35,227 bases of DNA from CAYJAD01 sp964370835 (GCA_964370835.1 CAYJLO010000023.1:1-35227); one strand, 5' to 3'; shown: positions 1 through 8,347, numbered from the stretch's first letter. The notes: generated from the sequence alone by a model not told the origin. A program made the numbers and translations.

Positions 1-316
1 CAGCCACTGTGCGTCTTGAACCCAATGTTAATTCAAACACCACCCCAAACCCCACCCCTCTCCTTTCAAAACACGTTTTATTTTTATACCGCTTATTTTC
101 TGCCGTGTTTTTTTACTTAAACAATAGCCAGTCTGGCCATTAAAGGCTTTTGGAAGAGGAAAGGGGGCCTGGGGAAGAGGGGAAACCTTTTTCCGCTTGG
201 AAACCGACCCAACGGGCACCGAAGGTGTAGCCGTTGCCGAACAAGCTCGGCTAACGAATATCGTGCGCCTAGGCGTTTTTCCCTTCCCCCCACAGAATAA
301 AAAAAGGAACCCAACT
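1..316. other. Gene-free left edge with a chain of small hairpins
   Basis: I find no convincing gene before the hydrolase at 317. An open frame with no start runs 3-143 (+) and could be the last 46 codons of a gene cut by the window edge, but its composition is not persuasive. From 211 on, the plus strand can form consecutive hairpins: 211-215 with 231-235 (inner pairing 217-220 with 224-227, GAA loop), 236-240 with 247-251, 254-257 with 261-264, and a short one at 266-275 followed by five T (276-280). This ends 37 bases before the next start. It may be the terminator of an upstream gene or a structured leader. I recognise no riboswitch class in it. Confidence 0.4.
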
Positions 317-1438
317 ATGCTTCGTAAAAAATGTTTTTGGATTGTGGCCATTGTTATGCTTCTGGCAGCCTATCTTTATGAAAATCTCACCCATCCGCGT
401 TTTGGCGCCGATCCCAGCGGTGAGCGTCTTGCCCGCATAGAAAGTATGCCCAATTATAAAGACGGTGCATTTCATAATGCCATGCCAGACCCTACCAATT
501 TGGAAAAACCCAGTTTTCTCTCGCTCATGTATCAAATCCACTTTGATAAAGAAGAAGGCACTCGCGTACCGGCTCAATCCATTCCTTCGGTGAAGACTGA
601 CCTTAAAACCTTAGACCTTCAACAAAATATCTTAATCCCCTTGGGACATTCGTCTTTTTATTTGCAATTGCATGGCCTGCGCATACTCATAGACCCTGTG
701 TTTGCCCCCTACGCAGCACCTTTTTCCTTCTTAAATGAATCCTTCGAAGGCTCCAACGTATACACCGTGGCCGACATGCCAATGCTGGATTATATTCTCA
801 TTTCCCACGATCACTACGACCATTTGGACTATGATGCCATGAGGGCTTTACAGCCTTTGCTTAAAAAAAGCATCATTTGCCCCTTGGGTGTGGGGGCGCA
901 TTTGGAATTGTGGGGATATACCCCAGAGCAATTATTGGAAGGCTATTGGTACGAGAGCTTTTCCTTGGGAAATGCTGTGGAAGTGCAGATTTTACCGGCG
1001 CGCCATTATTCCAGTCGACTTTTTAGCAAAAACAAAACCCTTTGGGCTGCCTTTGCCATATCCAGCCCCAGCGAAAAAATCTTCTTTAGCGGAGATACGG
1101 GCTATGGCGACCATATCCTTGAAATTGCCTCCAAAGAAGGCCCCTTTGACACTGCCATCATAGATTGTGGTCAATTTAACGACAAAGGCTGGCCGCATAT
1201 TCATATGTTACCAGAAGACGTGGCAAAATCCGCCGCTGAACTTGGTGCAAAGCGTCTCATCCCCATGCATAATGGTAAATTTTCCATCGCCTTGCACGAT
1301 TGGAAAGCTCCCTTGGACATGATTACCGAGGCATCCAAGGACAAAGATTATACCTTGCTCACGCCCATCATTGGCGATAAAGTCAACCTTGACTTGGAAG
1401 GGCAAACCTTTGCCCCTTGGTGGAAAAAAATTCAATAA
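317..1438 (+). CDS. Membrane-anchored MBL-fold metallohydrolase (UlaG/NAPE-PLD-like)
   Basis: This is a 373-residue metallo-beta-lactamase-fold hydrolase. An N-terminal hydrophobic helix (about residues 6-20) probably tethers it to the inner membrane facing the periplasm. The zinc site is readable: H164-x-H166-x-D168-H169 (HDHYDH), H230 in a PARHYSSR segment, D260 in GDTGYGD, and H318 in PMHNGKF. The spacing and the late His are typical of the RomA/NAPE-PLD/UlaG branch, whose members hydrolyse phosphodiester or lactone bonds; the substrate here cannot be told. An upstream in-frame start at 197 would add 40 residues without protein-like character. The ATG at 317 has AAGGAA about 7 bases before it and starts directly on the signal anchor, so I use it. 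The stop is 12 bases from thiD, so the two are probably cotranscribed. Confidence 0.85.
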   Translation: MLRKKCFWIVAIVMLLAAYLYENLTHPRFGADPSGERLARIESMPNYKDGAFHNAMPDPTNLEKPSFLSLMYQIHFDKEEGTRVPAQSIPSVKTDLKTLDLQQNILIPLGHSSFYLQLHGLRILIDPVFAPYAAPFSFLNESFEGSNVYTVADMPMLDYILISHDHYDHLDYDAMRALQPLLKKSIICPLGVGAHLELWGYTPEQLLEGYWYESFSLGNAVEVQILPARHYSSRLFSKNKTLWAAFAISSPSEKIFFSGDTGYGDHILEIASKEGPFDTAIIDCGQFNDKGWPHIHMLPEDVAKSAAELGAKRLIPMHNGKFSIALHDWKAPLDMITEASKDKDYTLLTPIIGDKVNLDLEGQTFAPWWKKIQ

Positions 1439-1450
1439 CGAGGTCATATA

Positions 1451-2245
1451 ATGTTACAGCCCCCAAATATTCTCACCATTGCCGGCTCAGACAGTGGCGG
1501 CGGTGCCGGTATTCAAGCTGATATAAAAACCATCATGGCCCTTGGCGGCTATGGCATGAGCGTCATAACAGCCCTCACAGCGCAAAATGGGGAAGGCGTT
1601 CACGGCATTCACGCGCCCGAGCCAGCCTTTGCCGTGGCGCAATTGCACGCCGTTTTGCAGGGTTTCAAAGTGGCCAGTGCCAAGACAGGCATGCTCTTTT
1701 CCGCGCCCATCATGGAGGCACTAGCGCCAGAGCTGGAAAAAGTAGATTTCCCCTTGGTCATTGATCCCGTATGCGTTAGCCAGAGTGGACATACCCTTTT
1801 GCAAGAAGATGCCGTAAGCACCCTCAAAGAACGTATCATCCCCCTGGCCACCCTGCTCACGCCCAACAGGCCTGAAGCTGAATTTCTCACCGGTATAAAG
1901 ATTGATAGCGACGCCGCCATTGCCCAAGCCGGACAAAAGCTTCTCAGCATGGGTGCCAAGGCTGTACTCATTAAGGGTGGCCATTTCGATGCTTCCATAG
2001 TCCTCACCGATTGGTTATGTTTACCCGACGCTGACCCGCAAGGTTTGCCTCAAGCCCATGTGAACACCGCCAACAATCACGGTACCGGTTGCACTCTATC
2101 GGCGGCCATTGCCACCTACCTCGGGCAGCAGTTGCCCCTACGCGTGGCCATCACCAAGGCGCAGGAATATGTGAATTTGGGCTTACGCAAAAGTTATGCG
2201 CCCGGCAAAGGGCATGGTCCGCTTAATCACGCCGCTGTGAAATAG
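1451..2245 (+). CDS. thiD: Hydroxymethylpyrimidine/phosphomethylpyrimidine kinase
   Basis: ThiD phosphorylates HMP and HMP-phosphate to HMP-diphosphate, the pyrimidine half of thiamine diphosphate, in the cytosol. The 264-residue length matches the family. The N-terminus carries the ThiD signature (TIAGSDSGGGAGIQAD, residues 9-24). VDFPLVIDPV and LTPNRPEAEFL lie mid-protein, and the C-terminal ribokinase-fold anion-hole/catalytic segment is NNHGTGCTLSAAIAT, with the catalytic Cys in GTGC. A GAGGT Shine-Dalgarno sits 9 bases before the ATG. No ThiE or other thiamine gene is adjacent and I see no TPP riboswitch upstream. The partner is the MBL hydrolase 12 bases upstream, so it is probably expressed with that gene. 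Confidence 0.95.
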   Translation: MLQPPNILTIAGSDSGGGAGIQADIKTIMALGGYGMSVITALTAQNGEGVHGIHAPEPAFAVAQLHAVLQGFKVASAKTGMLFSAPIMEALAPELEKVDFPLVIDPVCVSQSGHTLLQEDAVSTLKERIIPLATLLTPNRPEAEFLTGIKIDSDAAIAQAGQKLLSMGAKAVLIKGGHFDASIVLTDWLCLPDADPQGLPQAHVNTANNHGTGCTLSAAIATYLGQQLPLRVAITKAQEYVNLGLRKSYAPGKGHGPLNHAAVK

Positions 2246-2643
2246 ATTTTTAGGTTTTATGTAAATACTATCGACAAATGACGAATTTTCGTGTTTTACC
2301 AAGGAATATAAGCAAGCTTTGAGGGCGTGTATACAAACATACATGACTGAAAAGGCGAGCGAAATATGACGCAGGTAAAAACGAAAAGGCGTATTTGACG
2401 ACAGTATCTATGGGGGCGGGAACTTTTTGAACAAAGTTCCCGCCCCCGCTTGCTTTCGCAAGCTCCCCCACCCTCAAAAACTTTTTATGGCGCATGCAGT
2501 GAGTTCTTCGAAAGCACTTCTCGGCCGCATACCAGCCAGCAGTGGGTTAGAATTCCTTGCGAAGTGCTTTCTTGCACACAAAGACTCTATGTTTCACCAC
2601 GTTAAGTACTTATAGTGCACGTACTTAAACACGGAGCATGATC
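2246..2643. repeat. Intergenic region with several strong inverted repeats
   Basis: About 400 bases without a gene. It holds a 15-bp perfect hairpin, 2412-2426 with 2433-2447 (G/C-rich base GGGGGCGGGAAC, 6-base loop). This is followed at once by a second hairpin, GCTTGC-TTTC-GCAAGC (2448-2463). Next is an 11-bp inverted repeat, GAAAGCACTTC (2510-2520) with GAAGTGCTTTC (2561-2571). The first two probably end the thiD transcript. The upstream 2260-2410 part is open on the minus strand but has no ribosome site and reads like a non-coding dispersed element rather than a gene. Confidence 0.5.
2602..2628. promoter_or_regulatory. 8-bp inverted repeat before tspO, possible operator
   Basis: TTAAGTAC (2602-2609) and GTACTTAA (2621-2628) form a perfect inverted repeat with an 11-base spacer. 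It lies 16 bases before the tspO start, where a repressor dimer would block transcription or elongation. The symmetry is seen directly; the regulatory role is inference. Confidence 0.35.
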
Positions 2644-3117
2644 ATGATTAAAAAAATCTTCCCCCTCATCGTCGCCCTTTTGATACCTCTGAGCATAGGT
2701 TTTGTGGCCAGTAAATTAGCTCCCCAAAGCCCTGCTCTGTATGCCTCTTTCACTCTACCTCCCTTTTCTCCTCCTGCGTTTATCTTTGGCCCCGTTTGGA
2801 TGGTGCTTTATATCCTCATGGGTTTTGCCTCATATCTTATTTATCTGAACAAAGATGACGTAAACGTAAAGCATTGTGCTTTAAACTTCTACTTCATTCA
2901 GCTCATTTTTAACTTTGGCTGGACATATATTTTCTTCACGCTCGGTTGGCAGCTCATGGCCTTTTTTTGGCTTGTTGTTCTTTTGAGTTTGCTTTTACTA
3001 TGTCTTTATTACTTTTACCTAATATCCCGTGCGGCTGCATTGTTGTTATTTCCCACCTTTCTTTGGTGTCTCTTTGCAGCCTATCTTAACCTTGGAATAT
3101 ACTTACTCAATACATAA
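2644..3117 (+). CDS. tspO: TspO/MBR family tryptophan-rich membrane protein
   Basis: A small polytopic inner-membrane protein of 157 residues with five predicted helices, the normal size of TspO. Family features are present: LPPFSPPAFIFGPVWMVLYI after helix 1, MGFASYLIY, QLIFNFGWTYIFF, and the C-terminal PTFLWCLFAAYLNLGIYLLN. TspO proteins bind tetrapyrroles and sterol-like ligands and affect porphyrin handling or stress responses; the exact role here is unknown. Two ATGs are in frame (2638 and 2644). GGAG at 2633-2636 is only 1 base from the first but 7 from the second, so I choose 2644. It is a single gene between the inverted-repeat region and a convergent terminator shared with purL. Confidence 0.9.
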   Translation: MIKKIFPLIVALLIPLSIGFVASKLAPQSPALYASFTLPPFSPPAFIFGPVWMVLYILMGFASYLIYLNKDDVNVKHCALNFYFIQLIFNFGWTYIFFTLGWQLMAFFWLVVLLSLLLLCLYYFYLISRAAALLLFPTFLWCLFAAYLNLGIYLLNT

Positions 3118-3120
3118 AAA

Positions 3121-3182
3121 GCGCAGTAGGAAAAACCCACTGCGCTCGTATATTGTTATAATTCTATATTTCTAGAATTATA
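3121..3182. terminator. Two hairpins between convergent tspO and purL
   Basis: GCGCAGTAGG (3121-3130) pairs with CCCACTGCGC (3136-3145) with one mismatch. TATAATTCTA (3157-3166) pairs perfectly with TAGAATTATA (3173-3182). Both lie between the tspO stop and the purL stop (3184), so they probably serve as terminators for the two converging genes. Confidence 0.6.
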
Positions 3183-3183
3183 A

Positions 3184-6183
3184 TTACCAATCCAAAGTAG
3201 CCTTAAATGCTGTCACAAGTTCACGCACAGGCTCTGCACAAAGCACGGCATCACCGCGTTTCATGGTCAGTGTCAAATCTTCTGTAACCGTACCAATGCG
3301 GGCGCAAATATTGCCCTTCATGGTGGCTTCAAAGGCAGCTGCCTTATCAGGTGCCACAGATACCAACAATCGGCTGGCAGATTCGCTGTATAAAAGCTCT
3401 GCCAAGGTCATGGATTCAAGCACAGGCACATTTTGCACGTCCACCTCAGCGCCTAAACGTCCACCGATACACATTTCAGCCAATGCCACAGCCAAACCAC
3501 CATCGGAAAGGTCGTGACAAGCGGAAACTTCGCGCTCATAAATGGCGCGGTGCAAAGCACGGTAAGAAGCAAGAGCGGCCCCTGCATCCACATGCGGTAC
3601 AGTATTACAAGATACATTTAACTCTTGAGCCACTTCAGAGCCAGCCATTTCGCGGCGTGTGGCACCAACAATATAAATATAATCACCAGCTTTTTTGAAG
3701 TCAGATGTTTGCGTGCGCAATACATTTTCAATGACGCCCATGACCGTGAAGAGCAAGGTGGGCGGAATGGAAATCTTCTCACCACCACCGGTGTAATCGT
3801 TCTTCATGGAGTCTTTACCAGACACACAAGGCACGCCATAGGCCAAAGCAAATTGCGAAAGGGCCTTACAAGCGCGTACCAATTGCGCCAACTTATATTC
3901 ACCATCGGGGGTCTTTTCGGACTGGACGGGATCGCACCAGCAGAAGTTATCAAGACCGGCCATGAAGTCTGGGTTAGCACCCACAGCCACAGCATTACGA
4001 ATGGCTTCGTCCATGGCGTTGGCAGTCATCCAATAGGTGTCATAATCACTGAATTTGGGGCAAATACCATGGGCAATGACAAGACCGGCATCGGATTCAA
4101 GCACAGGACGAATAACACCGGCATCGGAAGGCCCATCACGCTTTACACCCACCAAAGGCTTAATGGCAGAGCCACCGCGCACTTCATGGTCATATTGACG
4201 AATGATGTACTCTTTGGAGCAGATATTCAAACGGCCAAGCATGGTCTTTAAGAAGCTACCAGTGTCAGTGTCTGGCATATCAATGCGTGTATCGTCATGC
4301 TCAGGAGCCACCCAGCGTGCATTGAGTTGCAATTGCGGTACACCGTCATGCATGAAGTCCATGCTAAGGTGAGCCACAATTTTATCACCATACACAATGT
4401 GGAAATAACCAGAATCGGTATAGGTACCTAAAGCGGTGGCTTCCACATCCATTTCTTTGGCAAGCTCAAGGAAAGCATCTAATTTTTCAGGTGGAATGGA
4501 TAAAGTCATACGCTCTTGCGCTTCAGAAATGAGGATTTCCCAAGGACGCAAACCGTCATACTTCAAAGGAGCTTTAGATAAATCTAAAATACAACCGCCT
4601 GTATCTTCAGCCATTTCACCCACAGAAGAAGATAAACCGCCGGCGCCATTGTCGGTGATGGCATTGTACAAGCCAAGATCACGAGCGCGCATGATGCAGT
4701 CATACATCTTACGCTGAGTGATGGGGTCACCAATTTGCACCGCAGTGGCAGGGGAGCCTTCATGCAATTCTTCGGAGGAGAATGTGGCGCCGTGAATGCC
4801 ATCTTTACCGATGCGACCACCGGCCATGACGATAATATCACCCACTTGCGCTTTTTTCTCATAGCCTGGTTTTCCGGCCACTTCAGTGGGGATAATACCC
4901 ACAGTGCCGCAATATACCAGTGGTTTACCCAAGAAACGTTCATCAAATACTAAAGAACCGTTCACTGTGGGCACGCCGGATTTATTACCGCCATGCTCCA
5001 CACCCTCGCGAACACCTTCCAGCACACGGCGGGGATGTAAAAGGCGAGGAGGAAGTTCTTCCTTGTGGAAAGGCGAAGCAAAGCAAAATACGTCAGTGTT
5101 ACAGACAAGCTCAGCACCCATACCAGTGCCCATGGGGTCACGGTTTACACCAACGATACCGGTGAGCGCACCGCCGTAAGGGTCAAGCGCAGAGGGACTG
5201 TTGTGTGTTTCCACTTTAATACAAGCATCATAAGCACCAATAAAGGAAATAACGCCGGCATTATCTTTGAATACAGAGCGGCAAAAATCATTTTCGCCAA
5301 GGCGCTCACGAATGGCGGCCGTGGTGTCACGAATGCACGTTTTATATAAATTGTTCACATCTTCAGTCACACCGGTTTCGGTGTTGGTGTACTGAATGCG
5401 TGAAGCCAAAATTTTATGCTTACAATGCTCAGACCAAGTTTGTGCCAAAACTTCAAGCTCAGCATCGGTGGGATCAGCAGGTAAGCCCAAGGCACTACGA
5501 TCTGCTTTCACGGCCGGATCTTGGAAGTAATTGCGAATGGTTTGCATTTCTTCAAGGTTAAGAGCCAGCGTGTTCTCACGGCTCACCTGCATAAGCGCAT
5601 CATCGCTCATGGAAGATAAAGTAAATGAACCCACTTCATCGCTGGCAGAACCAGTTACTTCGGCAGCTTGCGGTTCAAAACCAGGTTGTGCGGCCCACTC
5701 TGCTTTACTCTTCACGCGATAACGCTGAATAAGTTCGTTACAAAGTAAATCTTTGGCTATGTTTTCCACAATTTCCAAAGTAAGGGGCGCAGCATCGGTG
5801 CTTAAAAAGCGGTACTGAATGGCAGTGAACACGCTAAGGCTTTCACGTTCTTGACGTAAAACCATGGCCGCCGTATCTCTGGCGGTGCGTGCTTCGTTAT
5901 CGGTCACGCCGGGGCGAAAGCCCACTTCTAAAATGAAGTCAGCGTCAAAAGGTTGCATGGCCAAAGGTTCAGCGCTGGCACCTTGCATAACACGGTCATG
6001 CCACACGCCCTCATCTATAAGGCTTTGCACCTGCGCAGGGGAAAGCCCATCCACAGTAAAAACCTTTAATTGGCGTACAGCCGCCAAGGGAATGTCCAAT
6101 GCCTTGGCAATGTGATGTGCTGTTTTTTTGCCAATGGTGTCCTCAATATGTGGGTGTAAACCTACTTCGATGCGATGTAGCAT
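3184..6183 (-). CDS. purL: Phosphoribosylformylglycinamidine synthase, PurS-like + PurL
   Basis: Makes FGAM from FGAR, ATP and ammonia from glutamine (purine step 4). The 999-residue protein begins with two PurS-like stretches (about 1-60 and 85-165; the second contains EVGFRPGVTDNEA). PurL follows: TWSEHCKHKIL, the substrate/ATP segment VETHNSPSALDPYGGALTG, the RDPMGTGMGAELV loop, GGRIGKDGIHGATFSS and ITDNGAGGLSSSVGEMAEDTGG. It ends at TLDW with no Cys-His-Glu glutaminase domain, so a separate PurQ is required. It is shorter than the ~1300-residue single-chain enzyme and longer than the ~750-residue small PurL. A TTG start at 6198 is possible, but the ATG at 6183 has GGAG 7 bases upstream and starts directly on the PurS-like fold. 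It lies 17 bases after the polyprenyl synthase, so it belongs to the mqnB operon. Confidence 0.93.
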   Translation of the reverse strand: MLHRIEVGLHPHIEDTIGKKTAHHIAKALDIPLAAVRQLKVFTVDGLSPAQVQSLIDEGVWHDRVMQGASAEPLAMQPFDADFILEVGFRPGVTDNEARTARDTAAMVLRQERESLSVFTAIQYRFLSTDAAPLTLEIVENIAKDLLCNELIQRYRVKSKAEWAAQPGFEPQAAEVTGSASDEVGSFTLSSMSDDALMQVSRENTLALNLEEMQTIRNYFQDPAVKADRSALGLPADPTDAELEVLAQTWSEHCKHKILASRIQYTNTETGVTEDVNNLYKTCIRDTTAAIRERLGENDFCRSVFKDNAGVISFIGAYDACIKVETHNSPSALDPYGGALTGIVGVNRDPMGTGMGAELVCNTDVFCFASPFHKEELPPRLLHPRRVLEGVREGVEHGGNKSGVPTVNGSLVFDERFLGKPLVYCGTVGIIPTEVAGKPGYEKKAQVGDIIVMAGGRIGKDGIHGATFSSEELHEGSPATAVQIGDPITQRKMYDCIMRARDLGLYNAITDNGAGGLSSSVGEMAEDTGGCILDLSKAPLKYDGLRPWEILISEAQERMTLSIPPEKLDAFLELAKEMDVEATALGTYTDSGYFHIVYGDKIVAHLSMDFMHDGVPQLQLNARWVAPEHDDTRIDMPDTDTGSFLKTMLGRLNICSKEYIIRQYDHEVRGGSAIKPLVGVKRDGPSDAGVIRPVLESDAGLVIAHGICPKFSDYDTYWMTANAMDEAIRNAVAVGANPDFMAGLDNFCWCDPVQSEKTPDGEYKLAQLVRACKALSQFALAYGVPCVSGKDSMKNDYTGGGEKISIPPTLLFTVMGVIENVLRTQTSDFKKAGDYIYIVGATRREMAGSEVAQELNVSCNTVPHVDAGAALASYRALHRAIYEREVSACHDLSDGGLAVALAEMCIGGRLGAEVDVQNVPVLESMTLAELLYSESASRLLVSVAPDKAAAFEATMKGNICARIGTVTEDLTLTMKRGDAVLCAEPVRELVTAFKATLDW

Positions 6184-6200
6184 GAAATACTCCGTCAATG

Positions 6201-7190
6201 CTATTTTTGTCTTTTTTGTACGTAATCTGCCATTTCTAAAAGCAAATTACGCTCGACCTTACCAAAAGTATATCCAGGTAAGGAGTCCAAAGCCCGTTTA
6301 GCTCTTTGCAAAGCTTCGCCGGCCTTTTGGCGTGTTTGTGTATCAAATCCGCGGCGACAGATATCTGCGCCAATGCGAGCGGCCTCACTAGCAGAAATTT
6401 TTCCTGCCGTAAAGGCTGCGTCAAATACTTCTCTGGCCCCGTCTTGTAAGCTCTCTCTATACAGTCGAATGGGCGGTGTCAACTTCCCTTCACAAAGATC
6501 TCCCCCTGTGGGCTTACCTGTAAGCTCTTCGGGCGCAAAATCAAGGGCATCGTCCACCATTTGGAAAGCCATACCAAGCTCTTGTCCGTAGGTAGCCATG
6601 GCGGCCACCTCTTTTTCATGCGCGCCGGCGCGCAAGGCCCCCATGACGCAAGAAGCACGCAAAAGCCACGCTGTTTTACCAAGTACTATGGCCTCATAGA
6701 CTTGATCGTCTTGATCAAGACGACGCAAGTGCTCAATTTCTAAAATCTCTCCACTGGCCGTTTGCATGGTGGCTTCTGAAAAACATCGACACAAACGAAT
6801 ATCATTATAGTCTGCCACCAATAAGTTGGCCGCAGACAATAAAGCATCACCGGCTAAAATGGTGCTGGTGGTATCAAAGAGCGTATGTGCCGCCGGCATG
6901 CCACGCCTAGAAGTGGCATTATCCAGCACATCGTCGTGCAATAAAGTGGCGGCGTGAAGCATTTCCATACTCACAGCAAGATCGTAAATATCCGTATGTG
7001 TATAGCCAAAAAGACGTGCAGTAAGCACCGTCAAAAAGGGGCGAAGACGCTTACCCCCAGCGGCAAAAATATGTTTAGCTATGGGTCTTGCTGGTGCAGG
7101 CAAAAGATTTGTGGCCCTTTGTAGCGCTTCCTCCATGTGAGGAAATTCTTCCACTAAACGTTCTTTTAAGTGTTGCATTTCATTTTCCAT
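6201..7190 (-). CDS. Long-chain all-trans polyprenyl diphosphate synthase
   Basis: A class I trans-prenyltransferase of 329 residues (octaprenyl/heptaprenyl type, IspB/HepT-like). It extends FPP with IPP to the side chain of menaquinone. The first Asp-rich motif is LLHDDVLD, followed by RRGMPAAH; the second is MAFQMVDDALDFA. Small residues (Ala-Thr) four and five places before the first motif fit a long product. A longer open frame reaches 7277 but lies inside mqnB. The ATG at 7190 is 1 base past the mqnB stop, which suggests translational coupling; a second ATG at 7178 has no better ribosome site. Adjacency to mqnB links it to menaquinone rather than ubiquinone. The chain length cannot be read from sequence alone. 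Confidence 0.88.
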   Translation of the reverse strand: MENEMQHLKERLVEEFPHMEEALQRATNLLPAPARPIAKHIFAAGGKRLRPFLTVLTARLFGYTHTDIYDLAVSMEMLHAATLLHDDVLDNATSRRGMPAAHTLFDTTSTILAGDALLSAANLLVADYNDIRLCRCFSEATMQTASGEILEIEHLRRLDQDDQVYEAIVLGKTAWLLRASCVMGALRAGAHEKEVAAMATYGQELGMAFQMVDDALDFAPEELTGKPTGGDLCEGKLTPPIRLYRESLQDGAREVFDAAFTAGKISASEAARIGADICRRGFDTQTRQKAGEALQRAKRALDSLPGYTFGKVERNLLLEMADYVQKRQK

Positions 7191-7191
7191 C

Positions 7192-7899
7192 TTACGACAA
7201 CAGATGTTCCACCACAGGCCGCATGGCAGCGAGGGCTCTTTCAAAAGCACGATATTCCGGGTCTCTGGTACCCACAAGATTGGAAACAGTGCGAATTTCT
7301 AAAAAAGGCACACCATAGCGTGCGCAAGCCAAGGCCAAAGAGAAACCTTCCATATTTTCAAGCAAAGGCTCCTGATAAGGAGAAGCCAAGCGCGCGGCAC
7401 GTTGCGGACAGCAGGTAACCCCTGCCACCGTCATGGCTGTGGCATTTCCTTCCAAGGGACAATGGCGTAATATGGCATTTAAATTCAAAAGTTCTGGCAA
7501 CTTAATGGAGTCCCAGACCACATTATCAGGCGTGCGCCACTGGGGAAAGCCCAAAGCTTGCGCATCCACTCTTTCATCGGTGGCAAGACCATACTCAGGA
7601 TAAATTTCCTTGGTAACACGCCAATGAGAACACAAAGGAGCTTTTGTCAAATCAAAGGATCCCGCCAAGCCCACATTCACCACAACAGTATTCTTTTTCA
7701 ATGACGACAAAGCCTTACCAAAAGAAAGAGCTGCATTTAACGGCCCCACACCAGTGATGAGAACACCATTACTCCGTTCATGCAAATCGGTAAAATAATG
7801 TATTTCTTGTTCCGCCAAATTCTGGGGTAAGGCACCTATATAGCTAGGTTTTGCCCACTCCCATTCTTCACGAGTTGCTAACGCAAACAGAATATGCAT
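7192..7899 (-). CDS. mqnB: Futalosine hydrolase (menaquinone, futalosine pathway)
   Basis: MqnB cleaves futalosine to hypoxanthine and dehypoxanthinyl futalosine in the alternative route to menaquinone. It is a 235-residue nucleoside-phosphorylase/MTAN-fold protein. Visible motifs are GVGPLNAALSFG, VVNVGLAGSFDL, and the substrate-binding ENMEGFSLALACARYGVPFLEIRTVSN with the ribose-contacting Met-Glu. Related MTA/SAH nucleosidases share the fold, but the context (polyprenyl synthase next, menG close by) and the sequence style support MqnB. There is no AGGAG before the start; instead the palindrome GGGGCCCC (7901-7908) sits 1 base upstream of the ATG. It is the first gene of a minus-strand operon with the polyprenyl synthase and purL. 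Confidence 0.88.
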   Translation of the reverse strand: MHILFALATREEWEWAKPSYIGALPQNLAEQEIHYFTDLHERSNGVLITGVGPLNAALSFGKALSSLKKNTVVVNVGLAGSFDLTKAPLCSHWRVTKEIYPEYGLATDERVDAQALGFPQWRTPDNVVWDSIKLPELLNLNAILRHCPLEGNATAMTVAGVTCCPQRAARLASPYQEPLLENMEGFSLALACARYGVPFLEIRTVSNLVGTRDPEYRAFERALAAMRPVVEHLLS

Positions 7900-7908
7900 A
7901 GGGGCCCC

Positions 7909-8149
7909 ACATTTTTAAGATTTTATAAGACATACAATTTTTACCGTGCAACATGCAAAGGCAGTGTATTATGCGAAGAAATGCCCATAATTGCAAGCAG
8001 AACTCTTTCAAAATACAGACTTTTTTTCATACGAGCTTTTTATCTTCTAAAGAACAGCTAACTCCCATAAAAACCTAGAAAAAAACTAAGAAACATCTTC
8101 AAAGCAAATGAAGCCTTTACAATGACAAAAAAATATTTCACTGTACGCC
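7909..8149. other. A/T-rich divergent intergenic region
   Basis: Between divergent mqnB (-) and the DUF2065 gene (+). Apart from the candidate mqnB promoter I see only A/T-rich sequence. There is no clear Shine-Dalgarno before 8150, no hairpin of note and no RNA gene. Confidence 0.4.
7922..7951 (-). promoter_or_regulatory. Possible sigma-70 promoter of the mqnB operon
   Basis: On the minus strand, TTGCAC (7951-7946) and TATAAA (7927-7922) are separated by 18 bases, about 20 bases upstream of the mqnB start codon. The fit to the -35/-10 consensus is fair. Confidence 0.35.
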
Positions 8150-8347
8150 ATGCTTTTTAACACAGAACTTTTCTTCGCCGCCCTTGGGCTGGCTTTTGTT
8201 TTTGAGTCCTTGCCTTGGATACTTGCCCCAAATTCCATGCGTGCATTTCTTCTGTCTTTGGCCACGGCCCCCACAGGGCAGTTGCGCATCATGGGCCTAA
8301 CCGCCATGGGCATGGGCCTTGGCATTGTGTGGCTTGCCACAAGCTAG
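8150..8347 (+). CDS. Small DUF2065 (YjeT-like) membrane protein
   Basis: A 65-residue protein with two hydrophobic segments (about 5-27 and 43-63) separated by a short APNSMRAFLLSLATAPTGQLR loop. The pattern of helix, PW.L.P, a loop ending in LR, then GLTAMGMGLGIVWLA is that of the DUF2065/YjeT family, whose role is unknown. There is no good Shine-Dalgarno before the ATG. The stop TAG (8345-8347) overlaps the reverse-strand stop of menG (8344-8346) in the shared palindrome CTAG, so the two genes converge with no space for a terminator. Confidence 0.8.
   Translation: MLFNTELFFAALGLAFVFESLPWILAPNSMRAFLLSLATAPTGQLRIMGLTAMGMGLGIVWLATS

Noticed and set aside
3..143. Open plus-strand frame without start, possible tail of an upstream gene
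   Set aside because: 46 codons with runs of Asn/Thr/Pro then Phe/Leu. I could not recognise a domain, so it is not listed as a gene; sequence to the left is needed.
28..351. Minus-strand open frame of 107 codons at the left edge
   Set aside because: It overlaps the start of the MBL hydrolase, has no ribosome site, and its sequence is basic low-complexity from a C/T-rich tract.
1440..1450. TPP riboswitch before thiD
   Set aside because: There are only 12 bases between the genes and no conserved TPP elements upstream of 317.
2268..2495. Minus-strand 75-codon frame after thiD
   Set aside because: It runs through strong hairpins, has no Shine-Dalgarno and looks like translated repeat sequence.
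3263..6115. Many plus-strand frames opposite purL
   Set aside because: They are antisense shadows of a strongly recognised gene.
6184..6198. Longer purL start (TTG at 6198)
   Set aside because: The ATG at 6183 has GGAG at the right distance and starts directly on the PurS-like fold.
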